Shown one piece after another: positions 42,067 through 51,531 of a stretch of 54,661 nucleotides of DNA. Below the pieces are notes generated by a model. The model was not told the origin of the DNA. It worked only from the letters and a program-made list of their open reading frames with translations, and ran no database searches. A program made the position numbers and the translations under genes. Origin of the DNA: Flavobacteriaceae bacterium (GTDB lineage: Bacteria > Bacteroidota > Bacteroidia > Flavobacteriales > Flavobacteriaceae); contig NZIP01000018.1 of the NCBI GenBank assembly GCA_002691645.1, positions 1-54,661 on the forward strand, in the 5' to 3' direction. How positions within the stretch are numbered: position 1 is the first letter of the stretch; each line of letters starts with the position of its first letter.

Positions 42067-44037
42067 ATGAAAAATACCGGTCAAGAACAGATTTTTACTC
42101 AACTCTACAAAAGAATGCTTAAGTCTAGAATGATAGAGGAGAAGATGCTTACTTTACTGCGTCAAGGTAAGGTGAGTAAGTGGTTTTCAGGTATTGGTCA
42201 AGAAGCCATTTCAGTAGGAGTGACTTCAGTTCTGACCAAAGATGAGTTTGTTCTTCCCATGCATAGAAATCTCGGTGTTTTCTTGTCAAAAAATGTTCCT
42301 TTATCGAAGTTATTTGCCCAGTGGCAGGGTAAGGTCAATGGATTTACAAAAGGAAGAGATAGAAGCTTTCATTTTGGTTCCATAGAGCACAAGGTTATTG
42401 GAATGATATCTCACTTAGGCCCGCAGATGGCTGTAGCCACTGGAATTGCTTTAGGTCATAAACTCAGAGGAGAGCCAAATATTACTGCTGTTTTTTCTGG
42501 TGAAGGAGGAACTTCTGAGGGTGACTTTCATGAGGCTCTGAATATTGCTTCTGTATGGAAACTTCCTGTTTTATTTTGTATTGAAAATAATGGGTACGCT
42601 CTTTCGACACCAACAGAAACGCAATACGCTTGTGATGATTTAGCCGATAGAGGATATGGATATGGCATGGAAGCCTTCATCATTGACGGCAACGATGTAG
42701 TTGAAATATATCTGAAATTAAGACATATCGCATCTGAAATGCGAAAAAACCCAAGACCTGTGTTGGTGGAATTTAAAACTTTCCGGGTTCGTGGACATGA
42801 AGAGGCGAGTGGTACTGCATATGTTCCTGAGGAGCTCATTTCTACTTGGATGAAGAAAGATCCAGTGTTAAAATTGCAAAAGGCGCTTTTAAAATCGTCA
42901 ATAATAGACCAGGCTCGAGTCGAAAAATACAGGTCTGCAATCAAAACTGAAATTGATACCGAGTGGAAAAATGTAGAATCCTGGGATTTTCCTGTGTTTG
43001 ATGCTAAAAGTGAACTTCAGGACGTGTATAAAGATTTTGAATTATCTACTCAAAAAAATATTGAAGTCTTCGAGGATATGCGTTTTATCGACGCTATAAA
43101 GGATGCTTTATTCTTGTCAATGGCGCGTGATAAGAGCGTAATTATAATGGGGCAAGATATAGCAGAATACGGTGGTGTGTTTAAAGCAACAGAAGGTCTT
43201 TTGCAACAATTTGGAAAAGAAAGAGTTCGAAACACACCGCTTTGTGAGTCAGGTATAATTTCCTGTGCTGCAGGGCTTAGCATAAATAAATTTAAAGCAA
43301 TTGTTGAAATGCAATTTGCTGATTTTGTAAGTAGTGGTTTCAATCCAATTGTCAATTATTTAGCGAAGCAACATTATCGTTGGGGTGCAAATGCTGACGT
43401 AGTCATCAGAATGCCTTGTGGAGGTGGAGTCGGAGCTGGTCCGTTTCATTCACAATCTAATGAAGCATGGTTTGCCAAGGTGCCCGGATTGAAAATAGCC
43501 TATCCATCAAATCCTCAGGATGCCAAGGGATTACTTGCTGCGGCGATCGAAGACCCCAATCCAGTACTGTTTTTCGAACATAAGAAATTGTATAGAAGCC
43601 AAACTTCTAAAGTTCCTGTAGGATATTATAGTACTCCTTTTGGGCAAGCGAATATTGTTCATTCGGGAGACGATATGTTGGTTGTTTCGTATGGAATGGC
43701 AGTACAATGGGTAATGGATGTAGTTACTAATGATACGTCGTTTAACAATACTGCGGTGTTAGACCTTAGAACTATTGTTCCTTTGGATGAAGAGACAATT
43801 TTGTTTTGGTCGAAGAAATGTAACAAGATCTTAATTGTTACTGAAGACAGTGAATCTTTTTCAGTTGTTAGTCATATTTCGCATTTAATTACCAGTCAAT
43901 GCTTTGAGTATTTGGAAGCGCCTGTAGAAATTATTGGAAGTTTAGACACACCAATACCTTTTCACAAAAATTTGGAAGAGGGATATATGGGACATTCTAG
44001 GTTAAATGAAAAAATGAAGTTTCTGCTAAGGTATTAA
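42067..44037 (+). CDS. Fused alpha/beta 2-oxoacid dehydrogenase E1, classical type
   Basis: 656 aa from the ATG at 42067. E1 alpha part with SKWFSGIGQEAISVG and a ThDP motif GEG (145-147) ... ENNGYALS (Asn174-Asn175), then E1 beta part with MGQDIAEYGGVFKATEGLL, RVRNTPLCESGIISCAAGL and FHSQSNEAWFAKVPGLKIAYPS. This looks like a branched-chain 2-oxoacid dehydrogenase E1. An upstream TTG at 41983 would add 28 non-homologous residues lying in the promoter region of the divergent oxygenase, so it is rejected. E2 and E3 are not in the window. Confidence 0.9.
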   Translation: MKNTGQEQIFTQLYKRMLKSRMIEEKMLTLLRQGKVSKWFSGIGQEAISVGVTSVLTKDEFVLPMHRNLGVFLSKNVPLSKLFAQWQGKVNGFTKGRDRSFHFGSIEHKVIGMISHLGPQMAVATGIALGHKLRGEPNITAVFSGEGGTSEGDFHEALNIASVWKLPVLFCIENNGYALSTPTETQYACDDLADRGYGYGMEAFIIDGNDVVEIYLKLRHIASEMRKNPRPVLVEFKTFRVRGHEEASGTAYVPEELISTWMKKDPVLKLQKALLKSSIIDQARVEKYRSAIKTEIDTEWKNVESWDFPVFDAKSELQDVYKDFELSTQKNIEVFEDMRFIDAIKDALFLSMARDKSVIIMGQDIAEYGGVFKATEGLLQQFGKERVRNTPLCESGIISCAAGLSINKFKAIVEMQFADFVSSGFNPIVNYLAKQHYRWGANADVVIRMPCGGGVGAGPFHSQSNEAWFAKVPGLKIAYPSNPQDAKGLLAAAIEDPNPVLFFEHKKLYRSQTSKVPVGYYSTPFGQANIVHSGDDMLVVSYGMAVQWVMDVVTNDTSFNNTAVLDLRTIVPLDEETILFWSKKCNKILIVTEDSESFSVVSHISHLITSQCFEYLEAPVEIIGSLDTPIPFHKNLEEGYMGHSRLNEKMKFLLRY

Positions 44038-44044
44038 TTCTATT

Positions 44045-44066
44045 TTACATAATATAAATTATGTAA
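44045..44066. terminator. AT-rich hairpin between convergent E1 and EamA genes
   Basis: TTACATAAT, loop ATAA, ATTATGTAA: nine perfect pairs between two converging stop codons (38-base gap). Lacks GC pairs and a T-tract, so termination is inferred from placement. Confidence 0.4.
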
Positions 44067-44075
44067 CAACATATA

Positions 44076-45020
44076 TTATTCTTTTTTTCTTCGATTTACT
44101 CTTCGAATACTGTTAAACCTAAAATACACTTGTATGTTTCGTTTCATATTAATGAAATATACGCCTGTAAGTAAAATTACACCTGCAATTATACTTTGCG
44201 TCGTCACCGTTTCTTTCAAAACTAACCAACCTAAAAACATCGCTACAACAGGATTGATATATGTACTAGTTGCCACCATCTCGGGACTAACTGTTTTCAG
44301 TAGATAATTAAAGCTGGTAAAAGCCACAATACTTCCAAATAAAATTAGCCCTATAATAGACAACCACGTTTGATGGTTCCAAGATCTTGGCATGACCCAT
44401 TCTTCATTAGCTCCTAGACTCATAATTAATAATACAAAACCACCTATCACCATTTGATAAGCCGTATTGACAAAATAATTTTGTGGTAAGTCAGCTTTTC
44501 CAACAAAAATACTCGCATATGCCCATGTAAAAACACAAAAAATGATTACAGCCGCACCAGTTATGGTGTCAGAAGATTGAATCATTTGCTCCTGATTTAC
44601 AAGGAGATAAATACCAAAAACACCAATTATAACTCCAATAATTGACGATTTCTGAATGGGTTTTCTGTAAAGAATGTACATCAGTAGTAAAATCACTAAT
44701 GGCTGGGAACTTATTAATAAAGAGGCAAATCCAGAATCTACAATTTGTAAAGCCCAAACTACGATTCCATTACCTACTGACAAAAATAAAAAGCCTGCTA
44801 TTGCTGTATTGATCAATTGTTTTTTTGAAATTTTTAAGCTCATATTCCTTAAAAAGCAAAATAAAAAGATTAAACCTCCAGCTATTACAAATCGGAAACT
44901 GGCCAACATAAATGGTGGTAGTTGAGCTACTGCTACTTTGTTGAGCAGATATGTGGACCCCCAAATCACGTAAATAGCAAAGAAACAGGCAATTATTAGA
45001 TATTGTTTGCGTTTATTCAT
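44076..45020 (-). CDS. EamA/DMT-family permease
   Basis: 314 aa, ten hydrophobic helices in two EamA repeats. First repeat: VIWGSTYLLNKVAVAQLPPFMLASFRF; second: AYASIFVGKADLP and INPVVAMFLGWLVLKETVTTQSIIAG. Family members export amino acids or other metabolites across the inner membrane. The C-terminus is basic (RRVNRRKKE), as expected inside. Divergent from a GntR/FCD regulator with 28 bases between, so that regulator may control it. Substrate unknown. Confidence 0.88.
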   Translation of the reverse strand: MNKRKQYLIIACFFAIYVIWGSTYLLNKVAVAQLPPFMLASFRFVIAGGLIFLFCFLRNMSLKISKKQLINTAIAGFLFLSVGNGIVVWALQIVDSGFASLLISSQPLVILLLMYILYRKPIQKSSIIGVIIGVFGIYLLVNQEQMIQSSDTITGAAVIIFCVFTWAYASIFVGKADLPQNYFVNTAYQMVIGGFVLLIMSLGANEEWVMPRSWNHQTWLSIIGLILFGSIVAFTSFNYLLKTVSPEMVATSTYINPVVAMFLGWLVLKETVTTQSIIAGVILLTGVYFINMKRNIQVYFRFNSIRRVNRRKKE

Positions 45021-45048
45021 TGAGAAAAGTCCTTAAAATCATAATTCT

Positions 45049-45696
45049 ATGAATACTAGTGATGTGCAATACACACAAATTTCTAAATATCTTATCGGAG
45101 AAATTGTGTCAAAACGTCTTGCAGAGAACCAAATAATTCATATTAATGAAATCAGCCGTATAACTGGTATTTCAAGGTTTAAAGTTAATGAAGTTTTATG
45201 TTCATTATCTAAAAATGAAATTTTAAAATTTATACCCAATACAGGATATTTTTTAAAACCATTAAATTTAAAAACAATTCAAGACACCTTTAAAACACTC
45301 ATTCTTTTAGAAACGAAATTAATAGAATCCATAGACTTTGATAATTTTGATTTTGAATCAAATTTGTTTTTTCTCAATAAACTCAAAAAAGTAGAACATA
45401 TTAGTCAATATTTAGATTTAAACTTAACTTTTCATCGTTCTTTACGATTAAATAGTACCAATACGACTATTGAACTCTTTCTTGAACAGCTATACACGAA
45501 ATTGTTTTTTATAGACGTTATGGTTCACATTGATTTAAATGAACTTAAAGCAATACTTGAACGAAAGTATGAGTTGCTTGAAAGTCTGCGAAATTCCAAA
45601 AAACACACCGCCATATACATGTTAAAACTCGTATGGGAGGATCATTTACAGTGTACCACAAAAGCACAACGAAAATTCATAAATACTAGGGTTTAA
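45049..45696 (+). CDS. GntR-family regulator, FCD-type C-terminus
   Basis: 215 aa. Residues about 8-68 form a winged helix (IVSKRLAENQIIHINEISRITGISRFKVNEVLCSLSK), then an all-helical domain of about 130 residues (FKTLILLETKLIES, HISQYLDLNLTFHRSLRL, HTAIYMLKLVWEDH) like the FCD effector domain of the FadR group, with the conserved D-x-x-x-H reduced to LNLTFH. Probably senses a small acid and controls the divergent EamA permease. The FCD match is weak, so the family is given with moderate confidence. Confidence 0.7.
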   Translation: MNTSDVQYTQISKYLIGEIVSKRLAENQIIHINEISRITGISRFKVNEVLCSLSKNEILKFIPNTGYFLKPLNLKTIQDTFKTLILLETKLIESIDFDNFDFESNLFFLNKLKKVEHISQYLDLNLTFHRSLRLNSTNTTIELFLEQLYTKLFFIDVMVHIDLNELKAILERKYELLESLRNSKKHTAIYMLKLVWEDHLQCTTKAQRKFINTRV

Positions 45697-45704
45697 GCCC
45701 TACT

Positions 45705-47132
45705 CTATTCAATTTTTGCATTGAACCCCTGCGGTAATTTCTGTTTCTCGATATCTATAAGAAATCCATTGATAACAGCGAATTTTATGGTGTCATCTTT
45801 TTTGAGAAAGAAATTGACTTTTTTTGAGGCATCACTATAGCCTTTTCCATCTTTTATTCTGTTTAAAATAACATTCTTAAAGATGTAATTACCATTGATG
45901 TGAGGGTAAGTTTTAAAGGCATAGCCCTGTTTTAATAAATCCCACTCCGAAATATCTTTTAAAGAACCACTATAGGTTTTTGGGGATAAATAGGTATACC
46001 CTTCAGCGTCAAAGGTTTCATAACCATAGTAAGTAGATAAATCTCCGAAATCAACTAGAGCTCCAAAATAACTGAATCCATTTTCACTAGAATCTTCGAT
46101 TTCATTTTGATTTATACCCATATCAACCAGATACATTTTATTTAACAATGGATAATTTAAATTAACGATTTTTAGATCAAACATTTTGCGGTCATTCCTC
46201 GGTATTTTTTCATAGTCGTCTATATCATATTGGGCATATTTTTTTGTTGCAATTTCATGGAGACTACTTAAAATGATTACAAAATTTAATTTTCTGATGA
46301 ATTCTTTTTCACGGTCATTGAAATAACCTCCGGATTCAATTAACACTAAACTTGTTCCCCATAGTTGAATATTATCTCCAAATGCTCTTGGTTCAAAATC
46401 ATCACTGTAGCGACCGACATGTCCAGGTGCAAATTTTTGCAGAACTTCATTCATGCTCAACACAAGTTTCATGGATTTAGCTCTGTTTTCATTAATACTT
46501 TTCTCTTCATTGTATGCGGTTGCAAGAAAAGAGATTGTTGCAGGTTTGGATGTAAATTCTGCATTATAGTATCTGCTTTGATCATGTAAATTGTACCCAA
46601 ATTCTGCTTGAAGTGAATCTCTTAATTTTTTTAGGATTTGACTTTCAGGAGACTGCAACCTCAAAGCATCTCTATTAATATCTACTCCTAGCCTATTTCT
46701 TCGTTGCCATTTTTTTCCACCATCAGGGTTTAACATGGGAATAAAATGAAGATTTAAGGAAGAAAGGAGTGTTTCTCGAAAAGCATTAAGATCGTCATCT
46801 TGCTGAAAAAATTTAAAAACATCCATTAAGGCTCTTGTGGCAGTTGATTCATTTCCATGCATTTGAGACCAAAGTAGAACAGAAGTTTCTCCTCTACCGG
46901 CACTGACCAAATAAATAGGTTTTCCCTCAATAGATGTACTCACTGGTCTTACTTTAAATACATTATTATTTTGCCGTTGAAGTTCAGAATAAAATAATTG
47001 TGGAGCTGTTCTTCGTTGTGAAAATCCATCAACCTTATATTTTTCATAACTATCAAATAGGATATCCTCAAACTCTTGAGCACTGATCAAGAAGGAAAAA
47101 AATAGACACAATAATGTAGGTAACTTATTCAT
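45705..47132 (-). CDS. Secreted M14-family zinc carboxypeptidase-like protein
   Basis: 475 aa, signal peptide 1-18 (ends LISAQ). The M14 domain has zinc ligands His92 and Glu95 (MHGNES) and His183 (NLHDQ), the substrate-binding NPDGG-x-RRNRLGVDINRDA stretch, and a late IESGGYFND. A C-terminal beta domain of about 130 residues follows. The variation resembles the peptidoglycan- or peptide-trimming M14 enzymes of Bacteroidota. Overlaps the upstream amidase gene by eight bases. Confidence 0.85.
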   Translation of the reverse strand: MNKLPTLLCLFFSFLISAQEFEDILFDSYEKYKVDGFSQRRTAPQLFYSELQRQNNNVFKVRPVSTSIEGKPIYLVSAGRGETSVLLWSQMHGNESTATRALMDVFKFFQQDDDLNAFRETLLSSLNLHFIPMLNPDGGKKWQRRNRLGVDINRDALRLQSPESQILKKLRDSLQAEFGYNLHDQSRYYNAEFTSKPATISFLATAYNEEKSINENRAKSMKLVLSMNEVLQKFAPGHVGRYSDDFEPRAFGDNIQLWGTSLVLIESGGYFNDREKEFIRKLNFVIILSSLHEIATKKYAQYDIDDYEKIPRNDRKMFDLKIVNLNYPLLNKMYLVDMGINQNEIEDSSENGFSYFGALVDFGDLSTYYGYETFDAEGYTYLSPKTYSGSLKDISEWDLLKQGYAFKTYPHINGNYIFKNVILNRIKDGKGYSDASKKVNFFLKKDDTIKFAVINGFLIDIEKQKLPQGFNAKIE

Positions 47133-47805
47133 CTGCAGTAGTTTTTAGATTTAATTTTTGGGCTTTTTGATGTATCTTTTTTAAAAACTTTCTTCCTGGG
47201 TCGACCTTTGTTGTTCTGTAGTTTTGGTTTTTTTCAAGCCATAAGTTGTGACCTTCGAAATTTTGGTATTGCGAATGCCCTATTACATATTCTATCGGAT
47301 GTTTGTCAGCCAGGTATTTTACTAAATATTTGTTGGCTCGAATTTGTGGTCTTGTCAAAGGCGTGTCTTCAGTGCCCCCTACATTTTCAATGCCAATAGA
47401 GTTGTAGTTTAAGCCTATGACATGACGAGCCATGTGATTTTCAGGCATGAGACGATATATATTCCCTTCTGGACTTACTAAAAATTGTACAGAAACATTA
47501 AGCTGACTTTCTTTCTTTAAATCTGTTCTACTATTGGGTAATTCTTCATTATAAAAAGCTTGAAAAGAACCTTCTGTTGTTGGAATGAATGTGTAGTGAA
47601 TCACAACGATTTTCGGAGTGATTTCAATGTTATCAACTATTTTTCCATAATGGTTGTCAATATATTTTTTTGTCATGCTCACTCTGTTCTCGCTAAAAAT
47701 TATTGGTCTGTCAATGATTTCGAAAGAACTTGAGCATGAATATTGTGAAATACTTAAAACACAGATAAGACCGATTCTGTAGAATAAAAAAGATGGAGTC
47801 ATCAT
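47125..47805 (-). CDS. N-acetylmuramoyl-L-alanine amidase lipoprotein
   Basis: 226 aa from the ATG at 47805, chosen because it gives a clean lipoprotein leader (MMTPSFLFYRIGLICVLSI then YSC); an in-frame TTG further up adds a non-leader stretch. Amidase_2/AmpD fold: IVVIHYTFIPT with the first zinc His, MARHVIGLNYNSIGIENVG, and VIGHSQYQ with VDPGRKF at the C-terminus. Cleaves the lactyl-peptide bond of murein or muropeptides outside the cytoplasm. Eight-base overlap with the M14 gene: a peptidoglycan-processing pair. Confidence 0.87.
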   Translation of the reverse strand: MMTPSFLFYRIGLICVLSISQYSCSSSFEIIDRPIIFSENRVSMTKKYIDNHYGKIVDNIEITPKIVVIHYTFIPTTEGSFQAFYNEELPNSRTDLKKESQLNVSVQFLVSPEGNIYRLMPENHMARHVIGLNYNSIGIENVGGTEDTPLTRPQIRANKYLVKYLADKHPIEYVIGHSQYQNFEGHNLWLEKNQNYRTTKVDPGRKFLKKIHQKAQKLNLKTTADE

Positions 47806-47875
47806 TTTTTTCCATTTACACCACATTAATAAGTGTTTTGACAACATAAACAAGATTTTGTTTCAAGGTAATTTC

Positions 47876-47953
47876 TAAGTTTGAACAAAAGATATCAAAT
47901 TATCTCTTTTAGTGTTCATTATAAGCCTCCAATCCCAAAACGGAGGCTTTTTT
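47876..47953 (+). ncRNA. Candidate plus-strand small RNA ending in the menB-side terminator
   Basis: Between two minus-strand genes, a TAAGTTTG box (47876-47883, full TAnnTTTG match) is followed about 65 bases later by a hairpin with a T6 tract on the plus strand. The interval includes a small AT hairpin (AAAAGATA...TATCTCTTTT). The nearest TTG gives a 15-base spacer, too short, so the promoter is uncertain. Confidence 0.3.
47923..47953. terminator. Hairpin terminator next to the menB stop codon
   Basis: AAGCCTCC (47923-47930), 11-base loop, GGAGGCTT (47942-47949), then T's to 47953. The stem can end menB on the minus strand, but the good T-tract is on the plus strand. Confidence 0.65.
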
Positions 47954-48785
47954 ATGAAATCCATTGATCTTTTTTGAAATTTCTTCGTCTTTTCTCCAAG
48001 AAGGCATCTCTCCCTTCCTTTGCTTCTTCTGTCATATAGGCTAATCGTGTTGCCTCACCTGCAAAAATTTGTTGTCCGACCATTCCATCATCTGTCAGGT
48101 TCATTGCATATTTTAACATCTTAATTGAGGTGGGCGACTTATCTAGAATCTCTTTTGCCCATTGAAGAGCAGTTGACTCCAATTCATTATGGCAGACAAC
48201 TTCGTTAACCATTCCCATGTCTTGAGCTTCTTTTGCTGAATAATTTCTTCCTAAAAAGAAAATTTCTCGTGCTTTTTTTTGTCCAACGAGTTTGGCTAAA
48301 TACGCAGATCCATAACCCCCATCGAAACTTGTTACATCTGCATCTGTTTGTTTAAAAATGGCGTGTTCGGCGCTAGCAATGCTCAAATCGCAAACAACGT
48401 GAAGAGAATGTCCTCCACCCACGGCCCATCCATTGACAACAGCAATAACTACTTTAGGCATAAATCTTATCAAACGTTGGACCTCCAATATGTTTAGACG
48501 ATGATTTCCGTCACCTCCAACGTAACCTCTTTCACCACGCGCTTTTTGATCTCCTCCACTACAAAAGGCGTGAACACCATCTTTTAGTGAGGGGCCTTCA
48601 CCAGTAAGAATCACAACACCAATACTAGGGTCTTCAGAAACATTGTAAAAAGCCTCGTAGAGCTCTGAGGTTGTTTTTGGCCTAAATGCATTCCTCACCT
48701 CGGGCCTATTGATGGCAATTCGAGCAATGTTTCCGCTTTTTTTAAACGTAATGTCTTCAAATTCTTTAACTGTTTTCCAATTCAT
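47952..48785 (-). CDS. menB: 1,4-dihydroxy-2-naphthoyl-CoA synthase
   Basis: 277 aa crotonase-fold enzyme of menaquinone synthesis. Diagnostic: ILTGEGPSLKDGVHAFCSGGDQKARGERGYVG, where the GDQ...RG insertion marks MenB over other enoyl-CoA hydratases, AVVNGWAVGGGHSLHVVCDLSIA, DADVTSFDGGYGSAYLAKLVG and the C-terminal FLEKRRRNFKKDQWIS. Starts within the 3' end of the broken glycosyltransferase (20-base overlap). No other men gene is in view. Confidence 0.95.
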   Translation of the reverse strand: MNWKTVKEFEDITFKKSGNIARIAINRPEVRNAFRPKTTSELYEAFYNVSEDPSIGVVILTGEGPSLKDGVHAFCSGGDQKARGERGYVGGDGNHRLNILEVQRLIRFMPKVVIAVVNGWAVGGGHSLHVVCDLSIASAEHAIFKQTDADVTSFDGGYGSAYLAKLVGQKKAREIFFLGRNYSAKEAQDMGMVNEVVCHNELESTALQWAKEILDKSPTSIKMLKYAMNLTDDGMVGQQIFAGEATRLAYMTEEAKEGRDAFLEKRRRNFKKDQWIS

Positions 48786-49992
48786 TTTTTATGTCCTTGT
48801 AGCGTTGTTTGTATTGAATGTATTTTGAGAAATATTTGTCCTTATTTAATTGATTTTGCCATAATAGATCAATTAGCAAATGTTTATTTCTATGTGCCTC
48901 TCTAAAGGTAATAAGATAATGCAATTGTTCTAAATGTGCTTTATAACACTTTGGACTGAAGTCTGACAAACAGCTATTTTGAACTTCAAGATAAGCTGCA
49001 TTTAATTTTTTATCGGTGTATAGTTGTGAGATTTTCTCTATCAAGTTTTCTTTAGAAGTATAAGCTTGTTTTTGTAAGTCATAAGGGAAGCCTTCAAAGG
49101 CGATTTGAGAACCTACGGTAACTGTTTGTGTTTCTAAACCTGTCATAACTTTTCCTTATAGACCTGCTCCATAATTAAGCGGCGCTAAATTTAGTTTGTA
49201 AGAGCTCATAGTTTCTTTGATATCTTTCGCCCATCCTTTATAGCTCATTTTTTCGGGAGTATTTGTAAAGAGAGATTTGGGATAATCACGTCCATACACA
49301 TGAAGTTCCGCCTCTGGTAATTTCTTCGCCAGAATTGGCCAGATTTCTTTTTGTAGATATTCTACAGCATTCGTATTGGGTTTGTGTTGTCCTTGTCCAA
49401 CGAAGATTAGATGTTTTCGTTCTTCAAAGCTCAAAGCATTCTGAGGAGATGAATGTTTTAAAAAAGGTAGATACGAGAGTTGCTCATCACTTATGTTTAG
49501 TTCTTTTGTGAGAAGATCAATTTCTGTTTTTGAAATGATCAGACTGAGATCTGCACTTAAGACGGCTTTGACTTCTCTGTTGAACAAAGGTTCAGATTTA
49601 TAGTTTGTCTTTTTTTGTCTTGCGTGTCGCAAAAAATGAAGATCTTCAGTATTTAAAATAAGTAAAGTGTCAGGCAAAACCTCTTTGCATTGCCATGCGA
49701 ATTGTTCATAGCTATTTATTCGATCGAAAATGACGATTTGCGGCTGTAAATCTTTTAGAAAGTCTTGAAATGAAGAACAGTTTAACTGTATTGAGGTTGT
49801 TTGAATTTGATGGACACCAAAATCAAAACTGTAAGGCGTTTTCTTGGATATAGAAGCGAAATGAACCTTGAAATTTGCCGCTTTTAAATAAAGTAAATAA
49901 TCGATTAGATGTCTACCTGCAGCAGTCGTTTCTGGTTCAGGATATCGATGTCCAATGCATAAAATCTCTATTTGTTTAGATTCGCTCTGCAA
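48766..49992 (-). pseudogene. Glycosyltransferase (GT4-like) interrupted by one in-frame TAA
   Basis: Two pieces in the same frame, 49992-49156 and 49146-48766, separated by TAA and three codons. Together they make a 408-codon GT-B glycosyltransferase. N-terminal half: YPEPETTAAGRHLIDYLLYL, VIFDRINSYEQF. The first piece ends NYGAGL and, after the stop, the frame continues GKVMTGLETQTVTVGSQIAFEG; the family has GAGxKGK..(E/D)....G.P.VTT..G.EG, so the stop replaces the lysine (AAA to TAA, one base). The start is TTG at 49992; no ATG occurs in frame early. It overlaps the helicase stop upstream and menB downstream. Either a recent pseudogene, a sequencing error, or two separate chains. Confidence 0.75.
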
Positions 49993-51472
49993 AAATTTTA
50001 CTAATTCTTGATTTTAATTTTTTGTTGTAATCTTCAACCAACCATTCCCTATAATTCGTGGTGTTGTTCATTATACAATAAGAATATTGCTTTATTCTGA
50101 AATCGATTTCTTCTTTTAGCAATTTAGCTAAAATTCGTGCATCGAAAATATCATCCGCATTCTCGATGCATATCTGCGCATGTTGGTCTATACTTTTTTC
50201 TAATACCACCTTAGATTTTAATCCTTGCGCAAACACTTTTTTATACTCTTCTTTAACATTGAATTCTAGGTTTTCGCTTTTTGAAAACTTTGTTTTCAAT
50301 TCTTCAGGCATTACGTATTCAAATTCACGTTCAATGTCTTCATCAATTTTAATGTTTTCTAAGAAGAAGTCAGGAAAGTGAAAAATTTCTTGCCAGTCCA
50401 ATGGAATATCCCAAGAACCAAAACGGGCCAAATTATTTCCGAGGTCAATGACATTAAAATCTGATTTGTTTTTTAGAATTCTAGAACCTCTTCCTATCAT
50501 TTGGAAATATAAGGTCAAAGATCTAGTTGCTCGGTTTAGAATTATAGTCTTAACTGATGGCTCATCGAAGCCTGTCGTTAAGATACTCACAGAAGTCAAT
50601 ATTGCATCAGGCGTACTAGAAAACCATTCTAAAATTTCTTTGCGTTCTGTTGCAGTATTCTTGTTGTCCAAATGTCTAATTGGTAAACCTTCTTTTTTAA
50701 AGTATTCAAAGACCATGAAAGAGGCGTAAATACCATTGTTAAAGATCAGAGTTTTGGTTCCTCTCGCTACTTCATTGTAGGCTGAAAGAAGTTTTTGTAA
50801 CATACTTTGATTAGAGTAGAATTCATCACTACTCTTTACAGTGTAATCTCCATTAATCCCTAGTTTGAGACTTCCTAAACTCAGGTTGTAATTATAAATA
50901 TTGGCCTTAGCCAAGAAGCCTTTTTCGATAAGGGATTTTATCGATTCTCCTATGATGAGTTTTTGAAAGAAATCTTTAAGCGGTAGTTTAATGTTAGAAC
51001 TTAATGGAGTCGCTGTTACACCAAGGATTCGTGAATTGTCAAAATACTTGAATAACTTACGAAAAGCATTGTAATGTGCTTCATCAACAATAACAAGACC
51101 AATGTTACTCAAGGTAAATTTTTTGTCGATAATGCGATTGTTGAGTGTTTCGACCATAGCGACGTAACACTTATATTCATCAGTTTCATTTACTTCTTTT
51201 ACGTCACTACCTATAATCTTATTGGATACTCCAAATTCATGGAGCATTTTTGAGGTTTGTTTGCTCAATTCAATCCTATGAGTCAAAACAACTACCTTAG
51301 TATTGGTCTTCTCAATAAACCTTCTTGTTATTTCACTAAAGATTACCGTTTTTCCTCCGCCAGTTGGCAACTGGTACAGTAAATTACAATTTTCACTCAA
51401 CTCATCGAATGCAGTGAAAATTTTGGTTAGATCGTTATTTTGATATTGATAAAGTTCTTTTTTACTATGCAT
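49976..51472 (-). CDS. DEAD/DEAH-box superfamily II helicase
   Basis: 498 aa from the ATG at 51472. SF2 helicase: Walker A LPTGGGKT, Ia VVLTHRIELSKQT, II VDEAHYNAFRKL (DEAH), III GVTATPL, then the second domain with TLIFNNGIYASFMV, ILTSVSILTTGFDEP and QMIGRGSR (motif VI). The C-terminal 130 residues are helical and unassigned. Related to restriction-type and RadD-like helicases, but no nuclease or methylase accompanies it. The in-frame TTG at 51508 is rejected because it is part of the -7 box. Function probably DNA repair. Confidence 0.85.
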   Translation of the reverse strand: MHSKKELYQYQNNDLTKIFTAFDELSENCNLLYQLPTGGGKTVIFSEITRRFIEKTNTKVVVLTHRIELSKQTSKMLHEFGVSNKIIGSDVKEVNETDEYKCYVAMVETLNNRIIDKKFTLSNIGLVIVDEAHYNAFRKLFKYFDNSRILGVTATPLSSNIKLPLKDFFQKLIIGESIKSLIEKGFLAKANIYNYNLSLGSLKLGINGDYTVKSSDEFYSNQSMLQKLLSAYNEVARGTKTLIFNNGIYASFMVFEYFKKEGLPIRHLDNKNTATERKEILEWFSSTPDAILTSVSILTTGFDEPSVKTIILNRATRSLTLYFQMIGRGSRILKNKSDFNVIDLGNNLARFGSWDIPLDWQEIFHFPDFFLENIKIDEDIEREFEYVMPEELKTKFSKSENLEFNVKEEYKKVFAQGLKSKVVLEKSIDQHAQICIENADDIFDARILAKLLKEEIDFRIKQYSYCIMNNTTNYREWLVEDYNKKLKSRISKIFAERI

Positions 51473-51502
51473 TGAGACGTTGGACGAATTGAAAATCAAT
51501 AG

Positions 51503-51531
51503 TTGCAAAAATAATAGAAAATCTATGTTTG
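51503..51531 (+). promoter_or_regulatory. Promoter of rpoD
   Basis: TTG (51503-51505), 18-base spacer, TATGTTTG (51524-51531), full consensus. The transcript would start near 51538 and carry a leader of about 100 bases, holding an unused GAGGAGGA at about 51584 and a small overlapping ORF (51620-51679). Confidence 0.65.

Noticed and set aside
49156-51472. Helicase plus neighbours as a restriction or defence island
   Set aside because: No methylase, nuclease or known defence partner is adjacent; the neighbours are a broken glycosyltransferase and rpoD.
51473-51508. TTG start for the DEAD/DEAH helicase
   Set aside because: The codon lies in the TATTTTTG -7 box, so it is upstream of or at the transcription start; ATG 51472 is used.
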